In this document: in pieces, positions 1-6,561 of the stretch
Position numbering within the stretch: position 1 is the first letter of the stretch
Layout of the letters: each line of letters opens with the position of its first letter
NCBI GenBank assembly: GCA_023402355.1
Contig: JAEXCG010000153.1
Span: 1 to 13,131, forward strand
Origin: Bacillota bacterium
GTDB lineage: Bacteria; Bacillota; Clostridia; Christensenellales; Aristaeellaceae
Direction: 5' to 3'
Length of the DNA: 13,131 nucleotides
Position numbers and translations under genes: made by a program
Notes under the pieces: generated by a model
What the model was told of the DNA's origin: nothing
The model's input: only the letters and a program-made list of their open reading frames with translations
The model's database searches: none

Positions 1-684
1 GTGCAGGTGCGTGCCGTCCGCCTGCTCGCAGATCGGCGCGGCGCCCAGGGGAGAGAGCATCTGTCCCTGCTTGACCGGGTCGCCCTCCTTCAGCAGCGTC
101 AGCGTCTCCAGCCCCATGTAGCGCGTCGTCAGCCCGCCGGGATGCGATATTTCCATGACGTTCCCCCAGAGCGGGTCGACGTAGAGCTTTTGCACGGTGC
201 CGCTCAGCGGCGCCTTCACCGCGTCGCCCGCCTTGCCCGCGATGTCCAGACCCACGTGCGTCCCCCACGCCTCCAGCGTCGGCAGATAGACGATGCTCTT
301 GTCGACGTGCTCGCGGGAGACCTCGCCCTTTATCGGCCAGCTCAGCTTCGTATCCGCGAGCAGGGATGCGGCGGGCGCGCTCGTCGCGAGCGGAATGACC
401 GTCGGCATCGGCGTCGCCGTTTGGGCGGGCGAAGCGCTGGGCTGCGTCACGTCGTCCAGCGTCTGCACGTTTTCGCCCTGCGCGCCCGCTTCGGAAAGGT
501 CCTGTTCCTCGTATCCGGGGGGCGGAGTCACCTCAGGCGTCGACGTGCGCGTATACACGGCCGTCCCGGCGATGACGGCCACACACAGCGCCAGCATGCA
601 GTAAAAGCCGTTTTTTTCAAAGAACGCGGCCACCGCCTGCGCCGCCTTGCCCGCGCGCTCGCGGGCCTCGTCCCATTTATTCAT
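1..684 (-). CDS. spoIIQ: SpoIIQ-like M23 family peptidase, partial (C-terminus off the left edge)
   Basis: The visible 228 residues have a short cytoplasmic N-terminus, one membrane segment (about 27-45), a Pro/Thr/Ala-rich linker (about 50-108) and an M23 LytM-type domain from about 113. The domain shows H143 and D147 in an HxxxD motif and ends at H226-L-H228, the second metal-binding motif, so only a short tail is missing. In Bacillus and Clostridioides, SpoIIQ sits in the forespore membrane and forms a channel with mother-cell SpoIIIAH; the short tail, single membrane anchor and PIKGEV start of the domain match clostridial SpoIIQ. The histidines are retained here, as in clostridial homologues, which suggests metal binding. 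The ATG start has GGAGGTG (690-696) 5 nt upstream. A candidate sigma-F promoter lies just upstream. It could instead be a vegetative M23 cell-wall hydrolase, but the architecture favours SpoIIQ. Confidence 0.83.
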   Translation of the reverse strand, partial: MNKWDEARERAGKAAQAVAAFFEKNGFYCMLALCVAVIAGTAVYTRTSTPEVTPPPGYEEQDLSEAGAQGENVQTLDDVTQPSASPAQTATPMPTVIPLATSAPAASLLADTKLSWPIKGEVSREHVDKSIVYLPTLEAWGTHVGLDIAGKAGDAVKAPLSGTVQKLYVDPLWGNVMEISHPGGLTTRYMGLETLTLLKEGDPVKQGQMLSPLGAAPICEQADGTHLH

Positions 685-702
685 CCAAACACCTCCGCCG
701 CT

Positions 703-730
703 ATTGTGCCCCGGCGAAGGGCCGATATAC
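703..730 (-). promoter_or_regulatory. Candidate sigma-F (forespore) promoter of spoIIQ
   Basis: On the minus strand GTATA (726-730) is followed after 14 nt by GGGCACAAT (703-711). These match the published sigma-F consensus of GYATA and GGNNANAMT, whose usual spacer is about 15 nt. The -10 ends 18 nt before the start codon. spoIIQ is a known sigma-F target in Bacillus. The match is by eye and the spacer is one base short. Confidence 0.5.
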
Positions 731-756
731 AAATTGACACCGCCGCAAATCGATGC

Positions 757-796
757 AAAAAAGCGCTCCTGTCTGATTGCGGTCAGACAGGAGCGC
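757..796 (-). terminator. Rho-independent terminator of the acetyltransferase operon
   Basis: A perfect 14-bp stem (763-776 with 783-796) with a 6-nt loop is followed on the minus strand by six T residues (762-757). It lies downstream of the YoaP-type gene and upstream of the spoIIQ promoter, so it insulates the two units. Confidence 0.92.
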
Positions 797-861
797 CCGC
801 AGGCCTTATCCGCTTGAAAGACAGCGGCTCGTAGCCGCTCCGCAGCCAGCGGACTTGTGGA

Positions 862-1626
862 TCACGCTTTGAGCATCCGCTTCAACCCCGCAACGTCCAG
901 CAGCAAATTGACCGTTTCAAACTTTCCCTTGTAGAAAACGGCGCAGTTATTGAAGACGCAGGGCAGCTTTTTCGCCTTTTCCAGCGAGTCCACCTGCTCA
1001 AAGGTCACGGGATCGCCGCTTGCTTCGCAATATCGCCTGATCGTCTCGATGTTTTGATAGGCATAGGGGCACTGCACGTCGTAGTAGACCGTCAGCTCTT
1101 TCGCCTCGATGCGCCCGCTTTTCGCTTCCCGCGTAAAGCGCGGCTTCGTCCCGTCAAAGGAGAGCGCGAGCAGCTCGTATCCGTAATCGGTCGTATCCAC
1201 GACCTCAAAGCCGAACCGCTTGACAAACGCCTGGTCCGTCAGCCAGTGCTTTTGCCTGGCGGCGCCGAGCAGGCAGACGCCGGATTTGCCTTTCGCCCTG
1301 GCATCCGCCAGGCAGGATTCCATCAGCGCCTTTCCATATCCCTTGCCTTTATAATCGCCGGAGACCCACAGGCAGTAAACGTAGAAAAAGTTGTCTCCTA
1401 CGACGGGGACCCAGGCCGTTTCCAGCGGAGCGTATTCGATGAAGACCGTGGCCTTTTCGTTCAGCTTCCGAAAGACATGCCCTTCGGCAAGCCGGGCAGA
1501 TAGCCATTCGCGCTTCGCCTCCACCCCCGGATGGGGCTTCTTGCTGCGGATGATGCAGCACAGGTGCTCGCTCTTTATGTTTTCCGGCGTCAGGTCGATA
1601 AAATCCATGCCCATGTACAGCCTCAT
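862..1626 (-). CDS. GNAT acetyltransferase with C-terminal YoaP-like thioredoxin-fold domain
   Basis: This 254-aa protein closely resembles Bacillus subtilis YoaP along its length. Residues 7-160 form a GNAT domain; the acetyl-CoA binding loop is YKGKGYGKAL (92-101), preceded by the strand YVYCLWVSG. Residues about 175-254 form a YoaP-type domain with a thioredoxin-like layout: strand LTVYYDVQCPYAY (C186) and a later LPCVF turn where thioredoxins carry the cis-proline. The substrate is unknown; acyl transfer to a small molecule is inferred from the GNAT fold. It is the last gene of a three-gene operon. Its first ATG overlaps the upstream stop by 4 nt (ATGA). M5 has GAGG 6 nt upstream and M7 aligns best with family starts, so the true start may be up to 18 nt further in. 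A small 7-bp hairpin at 823-839 and a strong terminator follow. Confidence 0.85.
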   Translation of the reverse strand: MRLYMGMDFIDLTPENIKSEHLCCIIRSKKPHPGVEAKREWLSARLAEGHVFRKLNEKATVFIEYAPLETAWVPVVGDNFFYVYCLWVSGDYKGKGYGKALMESCLADARAKGKSGVCLLGAARQKHWLTDQAFVKRFGFEVVDTTDYGYELLALSFDGTKPRFTREAKSGRIEAKELTVYYDVQCPYAYQNIETIRRYCEASGDPVTFEQVDSLEKAKKLPCVFNNCAVFYKGKFETVNLLLDVAGLKRMLKA

Positions 1627-2153
1627 TCCACTCGCCGGTCCGCATCTCCCCCGTTTATGCGCGGGCCGACCGTTATCGATCTGTTCAGTTCATACGTCAG
1701 TTCGCTCAGCCCGCGCGCCGCGTTCAGCACGGTTTCCTCCCCGCTCGGGCGAAACCCATGCCGTTCGTAAAACGCGCGCGCCTTCGCGTTGACGTTCATC
1801 ACGCAGAGCCGTACGACCGCCTGATCCGCAAGGCGTGACAGGCCGTAGCGCAGCAGCTCGCCGCCGACGCCGCGTCCCTGGCTGGCGGGCTCGACGTAGA
1901 GCTTGACGATCTCCGCGCCGATCCGGTCCACTACGAGGATGCCCGCCGCGCGCCCCGCCGCCATGTAGACGTACGTTTCCCGTCCGGGCTTTGCCGCCTC
2001 CTCCAAAAGCGCGCGCAGCATGCGCTCCTGTGTGTGCGCCAAGAGAAAGGCCTCGCTCACGATGCCCGCGTGCGTCGCCTGCCAAGAGAGCGCGTAAGCG
2101 CGTGCCGCCTCTCCTTCGTTGCCCGCCCCCAGAGGCACGATGCTTCCGTCCAT
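1623..2153 (-). CDS. GNAT family N-acetyltransferase
   Basis: A single-domain GNAT of 176 residues. The core runs from about 4 to 156, with motif A VKLYVEPASQGRGVGGELL (83-101; Q92-G-R-G-V-G binds the acetyl-CoA pyrophosphate) and motif B VNAKARAFYERHGFRP (121-136). The N-terminal WQATHAGIVSE stretch is common in the broad YitI/RimI-like group that acts on small amines or protein N-termini, so the substrate cannot be told. A polar tail of about 20 residues follows the fold. The start is supported by GAGGTG 5 nt upstream, which begins inside the stop codon of the preceding gene, and the 3' end overlaps the next gene by 4 nt. Translation of the three genes is therefore probably coupled. Confidence 0.85.
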   Translation of the reverse strand: MDGSIVPLGAGNEGEAARAYALSWQATHAGIVSEAFLLAHTQERMLRALLEEAAKPGRETYVYMAAGRAAGILVVDRIGAEIVKLYVEPASQGRGVGGELLRYGLSRLADQAVVRLCVMNVNAKARAFYERHGFRPSGEETVLNAARGLSELTYELNRSITVGPRINGGDADRRVE

Positions 2154-2162
2154 GCGTTCACC

Positions 2163-3131
2163 TCAAAGCTTCTTTGTAAAACAGACGATGCGGTTTGCCT
2201 CCGCAAAGCCCGCACGCAGATGAAAAGCGCGGCTTTCTTCATTGCCAAGCTCGCAGTCGCTCGCAAACTCGGCGCAGCCCTGCTCCCGCGCCCAGCGCTC
2301 GCAGGCGCAAAGCAGGCATCGGGCGACGCCGCGCCCGCGAAGGTCTTCCCTGACGAAGATGCCCTCCAGATAGCCGACCGGGCTCGTGTCGGTTCCCTCG
2401 ACATAATCGCGGCGCAGGCCGCATTGGGCAAATCCGACGGGCGCTTCCTCCTCAAACGCGAGGAAGATCGCGCCCTGCGCCATAAACTCCGTCATCTCAT
2501 CGCACAGCGCCTGCCGCTCGTGCGCAGGCCAGAGGCGCAGCGCCAGATCGGTCACCGCGTCCGCATCCGCCCTCCCCGCGCGCGGCACCCAGGGATGCAG
2601 GGCGCATTCCAGTTGACAGTCGCACGGCTCCTTATCGTGCAGCTCCCTATCGTAATGAGCGGCCTCCACGCAGCCCATCGCGCGGTAAAACGCCTGAGAT
2701 TCCTCGCTGGAGTGGGCGGAAATGTAGAGCTTTTGCGCCCTTAGACGAATGCCCTCCCGCACCGCGCAGGCGAAGAGCCGCCGTCCCAAACCACTGCCCC
2801 GGCTTTCACGCGAGACGTGCAGGCTGGAAAGCTGCGCGTATTGCCCGTCCGGGCCGAAAAGACGACCTTCCACGGACGCGAAGCCTACGAGCCGGTCCTC
2901 CAGCATCGCGCCCCAAACCGCGCCGCCCGTCTCAAGCGTGTAAGCGAGGCATAGCACGAGCTCGTCATAGTCCGCGCGGTTCCATTCCTCCGTAAAGGCG
3001 ATGTCCCGGAGTACCCAGCGTCCGTCTTCCTTGCGCCAGCAGCGGCGCACCGCCTGATAACGCTCAAAAGAAGCAAAGAGATCGGGCGTAATCTCCGCTT
3101 TATCGATTTTGCGCAGCCGTATATCTTCCAT
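2163..3131 (-). CDS. Two-domain GNAT protein: N-terminal GNAT fused to an AAC(6')-I-like aminoglycoside acetyltransferase domain
   Basis: 322 residues with two GNAT folds. Domain 1 (about 1-178) has motif A RESRGSGLGRRLF (108-120) and motif B SEESQAFYRAMG (142-153), and ends in EPCDCQLECAL. Domain 2 (about 182-322, about 140 aa, the length of a free-standing enzyme) strongly resembles AAC(6')-Iy/Iz-type aminoglycoside 6'-N-acetyltransferases. It shares an LWP motif near the start (200-202), DYVEGTDTSPVGYLEGIFV (242-260), LRGRGVA (264-270) and the ASD segment near 290. Those enzymes transfer acetyl from acetyl-CoA to the 6'-amine of aminoglycosides. Activity here is inferred; chromosomal homologues often act on other amines. 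It is the first gene of the operon, with AAGGAG upstream of the ATG and a sigma-A-like promoter. It has no signal peptide or membrane segment, so it is cytoplasmic. Confidence 0.85.
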   Translation of the reverse strand: MEDIRLRKIDKAEITPDLFASFERYQAVRRCWRKEDGRWVLRDIAFTEEWNRADYDELVLCLAYTLETGGAVWGAMLEDRLVGFASVEGRLFGPDGQYAQLSSLHVSRESRGSGLGRRLFACAVREGIRLRAQKLYISAHSSEESQAFYRAMGCVEAAHYDRELHDKEPCDCQLECALHPWVPRAGRADADAVTDLALRLWPAHERQALCDEMTEFMAQGAIFLAFEEEAPVGFAQCGLRRDYVEGTDTSPVGYLEGIFVREDLRGRGVARCLLCACERWAREQGCAEFASDCELGNEESRAFHLRAGFAEANRIVCFTKKL

Positions 3132-3160
3132 CCGAAAGCTCCTTCCGCATGCTTTATGTC

Positions 3161-3189
3161 AGTGTAGCACAAAAGCGTCCGGCAGTCCA
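3161..3189 (-). promoter_or_regulatory. Sigma-A-like promoter of the acetyltransferase operon
   Basis: On the minus strand TGGACT (3184-3189; 4/6 to TTGACA) is 17 nt from TACACT (3161-3166; 4/6 to TATAAT), and the -10 is 29 nt upstream of the ATG of the two-domain GNAT gene. It lies just outside the inverted-repeat element. Confidence 0.55.
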
Positions 3190-3247
3190 CCGCGCCGGGT
3201 TGCGAAGCAGCAAAACGCCGCAGGCGACCGCCTGCGGCATCAGCGTG

Positions 3248-3277
3248 TCGACAAAGTGGCATAGGCCACTTTGTCGA
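3248..3277. repeat. Perfect 13-bp stem-loop inside the inverted-repeat element
   Basis: TCGACAAAGTGGC (3248-3260) pairs perfectly with 3265-3277 across the 4-nt loop ATAG. On the plus strand a run of six T follows about 11 nt later (near 3290), too far for a textbook terminator. The left arm overlaps the inner end of the left 39-bp repeat, so the hairpin and the long inverted-repeat pairing would be mutually exclusive. Confidence 0.7.
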
Positions 3278-3498
3278 GATTACGGGTGATTTTTTCGCTC
3301 CGCAAAACTGTGTTTTGCTCCGGAAAAGCCCCGACTACAAAGGGAGCAAAGCGACTAGGCGCGAGGACAGCGCGAAACGCTCCGCAGGGCCGTACCCAGC
3401 GCATAGCGCTGGGCGCAGCAGGCAAAGCCGGGCGATACGATTGCAGTCTTGCAGACGGCTTTTGTTTTCTCTGCCTTCGATAGGTTTGTCAACAATCT

Positions 3499-3526
3499 GA
3501 TGCCGCAGGCGACCGCCTGCGGCATC
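3499..3526. terminator. 12-bp stem-loop downstream of nahK, probable transcript end
   Basis: GATGCCGCAGGC (3499-3510) pairs perfectly with 3515-3526 across the 4-nt loop GACC, starting 8 nt beyond the nahK stop codon. There is no U-tract on the minus strand, so it may work as a 3'-end stabiliser or weak terminator. It is also the right end of the inverted-repeat element. Confidence 0.5.
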
Positions 3527-3534
3527 CTATTTTC

Positions 3535-4632
3535 TCAGGCTCTTCTGACGATTTCCAGCATGTCGTCCCAGCCCCGCTCCATGCTGCGCACCAGGGCAAA
3601 CTGCGTGCGCGCGCGGTCGAGGTTGTGTCCCTCGCGGTGGATCTTGAAGTACTTGTCGCCGTTCAGGTGATCCGCCAGGAAACGCATGCCGCACTCCAGC
3701 GTCATGAGCTTTGCGCCCATGGGCAGCAGCTCGACCTCGCGCTGCGTCAGCACGCCGCCCGCCTCGCGGATGTAGCCGCGCACGAACGCCTCGAACATCT
3801 CCAGCGAGAGGTGCACCTTCGACAGGTTCCGCTCGTCCTCCGCCGCGGTGTTCGCGCCGAAGCGGATCGAATCGCCGAAGTCGTAGGCCGCCAGACCCGG
3901 CATGACCGTGTCCAGGTCGATCACGCACACGCCGCGCCCGGTCTTCGCGTCGAGCAGGACGTTGTTGAGCTTCGTATCGTTGTGCGTGACGCGCAGCGGA
4001 ATTTCGCCCGCGCCCAGCGCGTCGAGCAGCGTGTGCACCTCCTGCTCGTACTGCGCGCAGAACGCCAGCTCCTCCGCGACCTCTGCCTTGCGGCCCGCGG
4101 CGTCGTGCGCCGCGGCGTCCATCAGCTGCGCAAAGCGCGCGGGCGTATTGTGAAAGTCGTGAATCGTCTCGTGCAGCGACTCCGCCGGGAACCCCCCCAA
4201 CTGGCGCTGGAATTTGCCGAACGCGACGCCGGACAGCTCGAAGAGCGCGGGCGTGTCGGGCAGGTCGCGCGAAATCGTGCCTTCGATGAACAGGTACATG
4301 CGCCAAAGCTCGCCCTCGCCGTCCTCCACGTAGGAGGTGCCGCTCACGGTCCGCACGATCGACAGCGTCTCCCGGGCCGGGTCGCCGCCGTCCCGCAGGA
4401 TCACCCCGCGCAGATAATCCGTCACGCGCTCGATGTTCTCGATGACCTCGACGGGCCGCCTGAAGACGTAGCGGTTCACCCGCTGCAGGATGAATCGCGA
4501 GGATGCCCCGTCCTCCGAACGAACCGTCACGCGGTACGTGTCGTTGATGTGCCCGTTTCCATACGGCTCCGCCAGCACCTCTCCCTGCGGGAGCATGAAG
4601 CGGCGCGCGATTTCGATGATTTTGTTCTCCAT
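3535..4632 (-). CDS. nahK: N-acetylhexosamine 1-kinase
   Basis: 365 residues, the usual length for this anomeric kinase, with strong resemblance to Bifidobacterium longum NahK (LnpB) throughout. The enzyme uses ATP to phosphorylate GalNAc or GlcNAc at C1 and belongs to the aminoglycoside-phosphotransferase-like fold. Visible features are PYGNGHINDTY (23-33, nucleotide loop), RVTHNDTKLNN (214-224; D219 is the predicted catalytic base), IDLDTVMPG (238-246, metal-binding Asp) and DFGDSIRFGA (251-260). In bifidobacteria the gene sits beside a galacto-/lacto-N-biose transporter and phosphorylase. Here it follows the sugar permeases by 22 nt in the same operon, but no phosphorylase gene is in the window. 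The start is backed by GGAGAG 5 nt upstream. Substrate choice between GalNAc, GlcNAc and a related hexosamine cannot be read from sequence. Confidence 0.9.
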   Translation of the reverse strand: MENKIIEIARRFMLPQGEVLAEPYGNGHINDTYRVTVRSEDGASSRFILQRVNRYVFRRPVEVIENIERVTDYLRGVILRDGGDPARETLSIVRTVSGTSYVEDGEGELWRMYLFIEGTISRDLPDTPALFELSGVAFGKFQRQLGGFPAESLHETIHDFHNTPARFAQLMDAAAHDAAGRKAEVAEELAFCAQYEQEVHTLLDALGAGEIPLRVTHNDTKLNNVLLDAKTGRGVCVIDLDTVMPGLAAYDFGDSIRFGANTAAEDERNLSKVHLSLEMFEAFVRGYIREAGGVLTQREVELLPMGAKLMTLECGMRFLADHLNGDKYFKIHREGHNLDRARTQFALVRSMERGWDDMLEIVRRA

Positions 4633-4654
4633 AACATCTCTCCGTCCGTTTGCT

Positions 4655-5557
4655 TTATCCCTTGACGCCGCCGCCGGTCACGCCCGCGATGATCTTCTCG
4701 GACAGGAACAGGTACAGGATGAACGTCGGCAGGAACACGATGATGACCGCCGCGAACATGCCCGCCCAGTCGCCCGTGTACTTCATGGAGTTGATCATCG
4801 TGTACAGGCCCACCGCGACGGGGCGCGTCTTGTCCGAATTGGCGAAGATGAGCGACATGAAGTACTCGTTCCACACGTTGATGAAGTTGAAGATCGACAC
4901 CGTGATGATGCCGGGCTGCGCGAGCGGCAGCATGATCTTCCAGAACGTCTTCATGGGCGGGCAGCCGTCGATGGCGGCCGCCTCCTCGTAGGAGCGCGAA
5001 AGGTTGGAAAAGAACGTCAGCAGGAAGATCGTGGTGTACGGCACGTTGATGCCCACGTACAGGAAGATCATCAGCAGGCGCACCGTGATGTCCTGCTTGA
5101 GCAGCTGCATCTGCGTCACCACGCCGAACAGCGGCAGGATGATCATCACGACGGGCACGCCCATCGCCGCCACAAAGCCGTTCTGCACCGGGCGGTTGAG
5201 GAAGAACTTGAAGCGGGAAAGCACGTAGGCCGCGGGCGACGCGACGACGATGAGCAACACCGTAGAAATCGACGCGTAGAACAGCGAGTTCATGAAGAAC
5301 GTCGACACGTTCTGGCTCGTCCACGCCTTAATGTAGTTCTCAAAGTGCAGGCCGGAAGGAAATTTGAGCGCGTTGCCCTTGAAGATGTCCTTCGTGGTGG
5401 AAAGGCTCGCCGCCAGAATCCACCCCAGGAGCACGAACGTGAAGAGAATCCACAGCGTGAGCAAAATGTAGCCGGGCGCGAGGCGCAGTTCCTTTTTCCA
5501 GTTGACCTTCTCGTGAATCTTCTTTTCCTTGGGTTTCTTGATATTCGCCGTCGTCAT
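4655..5557 (-). CDS. Carbohydrate ABC transporter permease (MalG/LacG-type)
   Basis: 300 residues in the MalG-like binding-protein-dependent permease family. After a basic cytoplasmic N-terminus (rich in Lys, about 7-25) there are about six membrane segments. The cytoplasmic EAA loop that docks on the ATPase begins at EEAAAIDGCPPMKTFWKIML (191-210). It should pair with the permease encoded just upstream to form the membrane channel. I chose the ATG at 5557 because GGAGGTG lies 6 nt before it; the GTG at 5566 belongs to that ribosome binding site and is not a start. The gap to the upstream permease stop is only 13 nt. The C-terminus ends soon after the last membrane helix, as usual for MalG. 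Confidence 0.93.
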   Translation of the reverse strand: MTTANIKKPKEKKIHEKVNWKKELRLAPGYILLTLWILFTFVLLGWILAASLSTTKDIFKGNALKFPSGLHFENYIKAWTSQNVSTFFMNSLFYASISTVLLIVVASPAAYVLSRFKFFLNRPVQNGFVAAMGVPVVMIILPLFGVVTQMQLLKQDITVRLLMIFLYVGINVPYTTIFLLTFFSNLSRSYEEAAAIDGCPPMKTFWKIMLPLAQPGIITVSIFNFINVWNEYFMSLIFANSDKTRPVAVGLYTMINSMKYTGDWAGMFAAVIIVFLPTFILYLFLSEKIIAGVTGGGVKG

Positions 5558-5570
5558 TTTGTTCACCTCC

Positions 5571-6476
5571 TCAGAATTCCAGTTCGTCGTTTTTAATGCA
5601 CTTGTTCGTCACGATGAACACCGCCACCACGCAGATCGCGAGCAGCACGCCGATCGCGGCACCCAGGCCCGCGTTCCGCTCCGTCACGGTGTTGCCCGCG
5701 CCGAAGATCATCTGGTACATGTAGACCATCGGCGTGATCGTCGTCACCTCCGCCGTCACGTTCGAGAAGAGCTGCGACCAGACGAAGAACCCGACGGACG
5801 TGATCGACCACATGGTGATGTTCGTCTTAAACACCCCGCGCAGCAGCGGAAGCGTGATGTAGCGAAACTGCTGGGGCTTGTTCGCCCCGTCGATGGTGGA
5901 GGCCTCGTAGTATTCGAGCGGAATCTTCTCGATGCCGCTGGAGAAGATCAGCATGTGATAGCCCACCATACCGAAGCAATACGCGAACAGCAGCGCCCAG
6001 AACTTGTGATCCGCGTCCGTCCATTGAATCGCCGCCAGGCCGTCCAGGTGCATCGCGGAGAACACGCTCGTCAGCAGGCCGTATCGCGCGGCGTACACGA
6101 ACTGCAGCCACATCGTCGCCAGAGCCACCGCGCTGATCAGGTTCGGCAGGTAGATGATGGCGCGGAAAAACTTCTTAAAGCGGATGCCGCTGTTGAGGAT
6201 GACCGCGAACAGCAGCGAAATCGCCATGACCACGATGCCGCCGACCAGCCAGATGCGCAGCAGGTTGAACATGGAGATGCGGAAAAGGCTCGTGTCGATC
6301 AGCTTTTTGAAGTTATCGAGCCCGACAAACCGCCACTGATCCATCGAAGAGGTGACGTTTTCCACGTAAAACAGGCTCATGATGAGCGTGCGCAGAATCG
6401 GATAGACGAATATGATGGCAAAGAAGAGCAGTGCCGGGGTCAGGAAGGCGACGATCATCGTCTTGCTTTTCTTCAT
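5571..6476 (-). CDS. Carbohydrate ABC transporter permease (MalF/LacF/UgpA-type)
   Basis: 301 residues, a MalF-type permease without the long periplasmic loop of the E. coli protein, as is normal in Gram-positives. The first membrane segment (about 8-28, with FVYPILRTL after it) and five more hydrophobic segments are visible. The EAA loop is YYEASTIDGANKPQQFRYIT (189-208). The start is the ATG at 6476, which has AAGGGGG 6 nt upstream; an upstream in-frame ATG at 6524 lies in the intercistronic hairpin and lacks a binding site. It follows the binding protein after an 85-nt gap holding a GC-rich stem-loop and is tightly followed by the second permease. Confidence 0.93.
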   Translation of the reverse strand: MKKSKTMIVAFLTPALLFFAIIFVYPILRTLIMSLFYVENVTSSMDQWRFVGLDNFKKLIDTSLFRISMFNLLRIWLVGGIVVMAISLLFAVILNSGIRFKKFFRAIIYLPNLISAVALATMWLQFVYAARYGLLTSVFSAMHLDGLAAIQWTDADHKFWALLFAYCFGMVGYHMLIFSSGIEKIPLEYYEASTIDGANKPQQFRYITLPLLRGVFKTNITMWSITSVGFFVWSQLFSNVTAEVTTITPMVYMYQMIFGAGNTVTERNAGLGAAIGVLLAICVVAVFIVTNKCIKNDELEF

Positions 6477-6500
6477 GTCGATCCCCCTTCGAGGTTTACG

Positions 6501-6543
6501 TTTTTTGAAGGGCGGCGGGCTCACGCCCGCCGCCCTCGAAAAG
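6501..6543 (-). promoter_or_regulatory. GC-rich intercistronic stem-loop between binding protein and permease genes
   Basis: GGGCGGCGGGC (6510-6520) pairs perfectly with 6525-6535 across a 4-nt loop, and flanking AAAA/TTTT tracts (6501-6506, 6539-6542) extend the stem with one mismatch and one wobble. It starts 18 nt after the binding-protein stop. Hairpins here usually protect the 3' end of the binding-protein message or partly terminate transcription, so that binding protein exceeds permease. There is no clean U-tract on the minus strand, so stabiliser is the better reading. Confidence 0.65.
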
Positions 6544-6561
6544 CCCTGTCGTTCTTTCAGC

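Larger units (their letters stand above)
3217..3526. repeat. Intergenic element bounded by 39-bp imperfect inverted repeats (MITE-like or structured-RNA element)
   Basis: Positions 3217-3255 and 3485-3523 are inverted copies of one another with 34 of 39 bases identical. Each copy carries the GCCGCAGGCG palindrome at its outer end and TTTGTCxACA at its inner end. Between them are further perfect hairpins: 3248-3277 (13-bp stem), 3302-3318 (7 bp) and 3395-3413 (8 bp), plus AAGCCG/CGGCTT arms followed by a T-rich run near 3455-3472. Short open frames here have no good ribosome binding site or recognisable protein. The stretch between nahK and the GNAT promoter therefore holds no supported gene. 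This layout fits a small non-autonomous mobile element or a dispersed structured repeat; no transposase is present. Confidence 0.65.

Noticed and set aside
1..834. Long plus-strand open frame of 277 codons at the left edge
   Set aside because: It is antisense to the SpoIIQ-like gene, runs through the minus-strand terminator, has Arg/His/Gln-rich composition typical of GC-rich shadow frames and matches no family.
3271..3500. Two overlapping plus-strand frames of 61-70 codons in the inverted-repeat element
   Set aside because: No ribosome binding site, sequence dominated by hairpins, and no recognisable protein; the DNA structure explains the region better.
3217..3526. CRISPR-like array from the repeated GCCGCAGGCG units
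   Set aside because: Only two copies, inverted and 270 nt apart, with no regular spacers or cas genes.
3625..4665. Plus-strand open frame of 346 codons opposite nahK
   Set aside because: Shadow of nahK: Arg/His/Val-rich product without motifs, while the minus strand encodes a full NahK with catalytic residues.
5558..5566. GTG start for the second permease giving three extra residues
   Set aside because: The GTG is part of the GGAGGTG ribosome binding site that serves the ATG at 5557.
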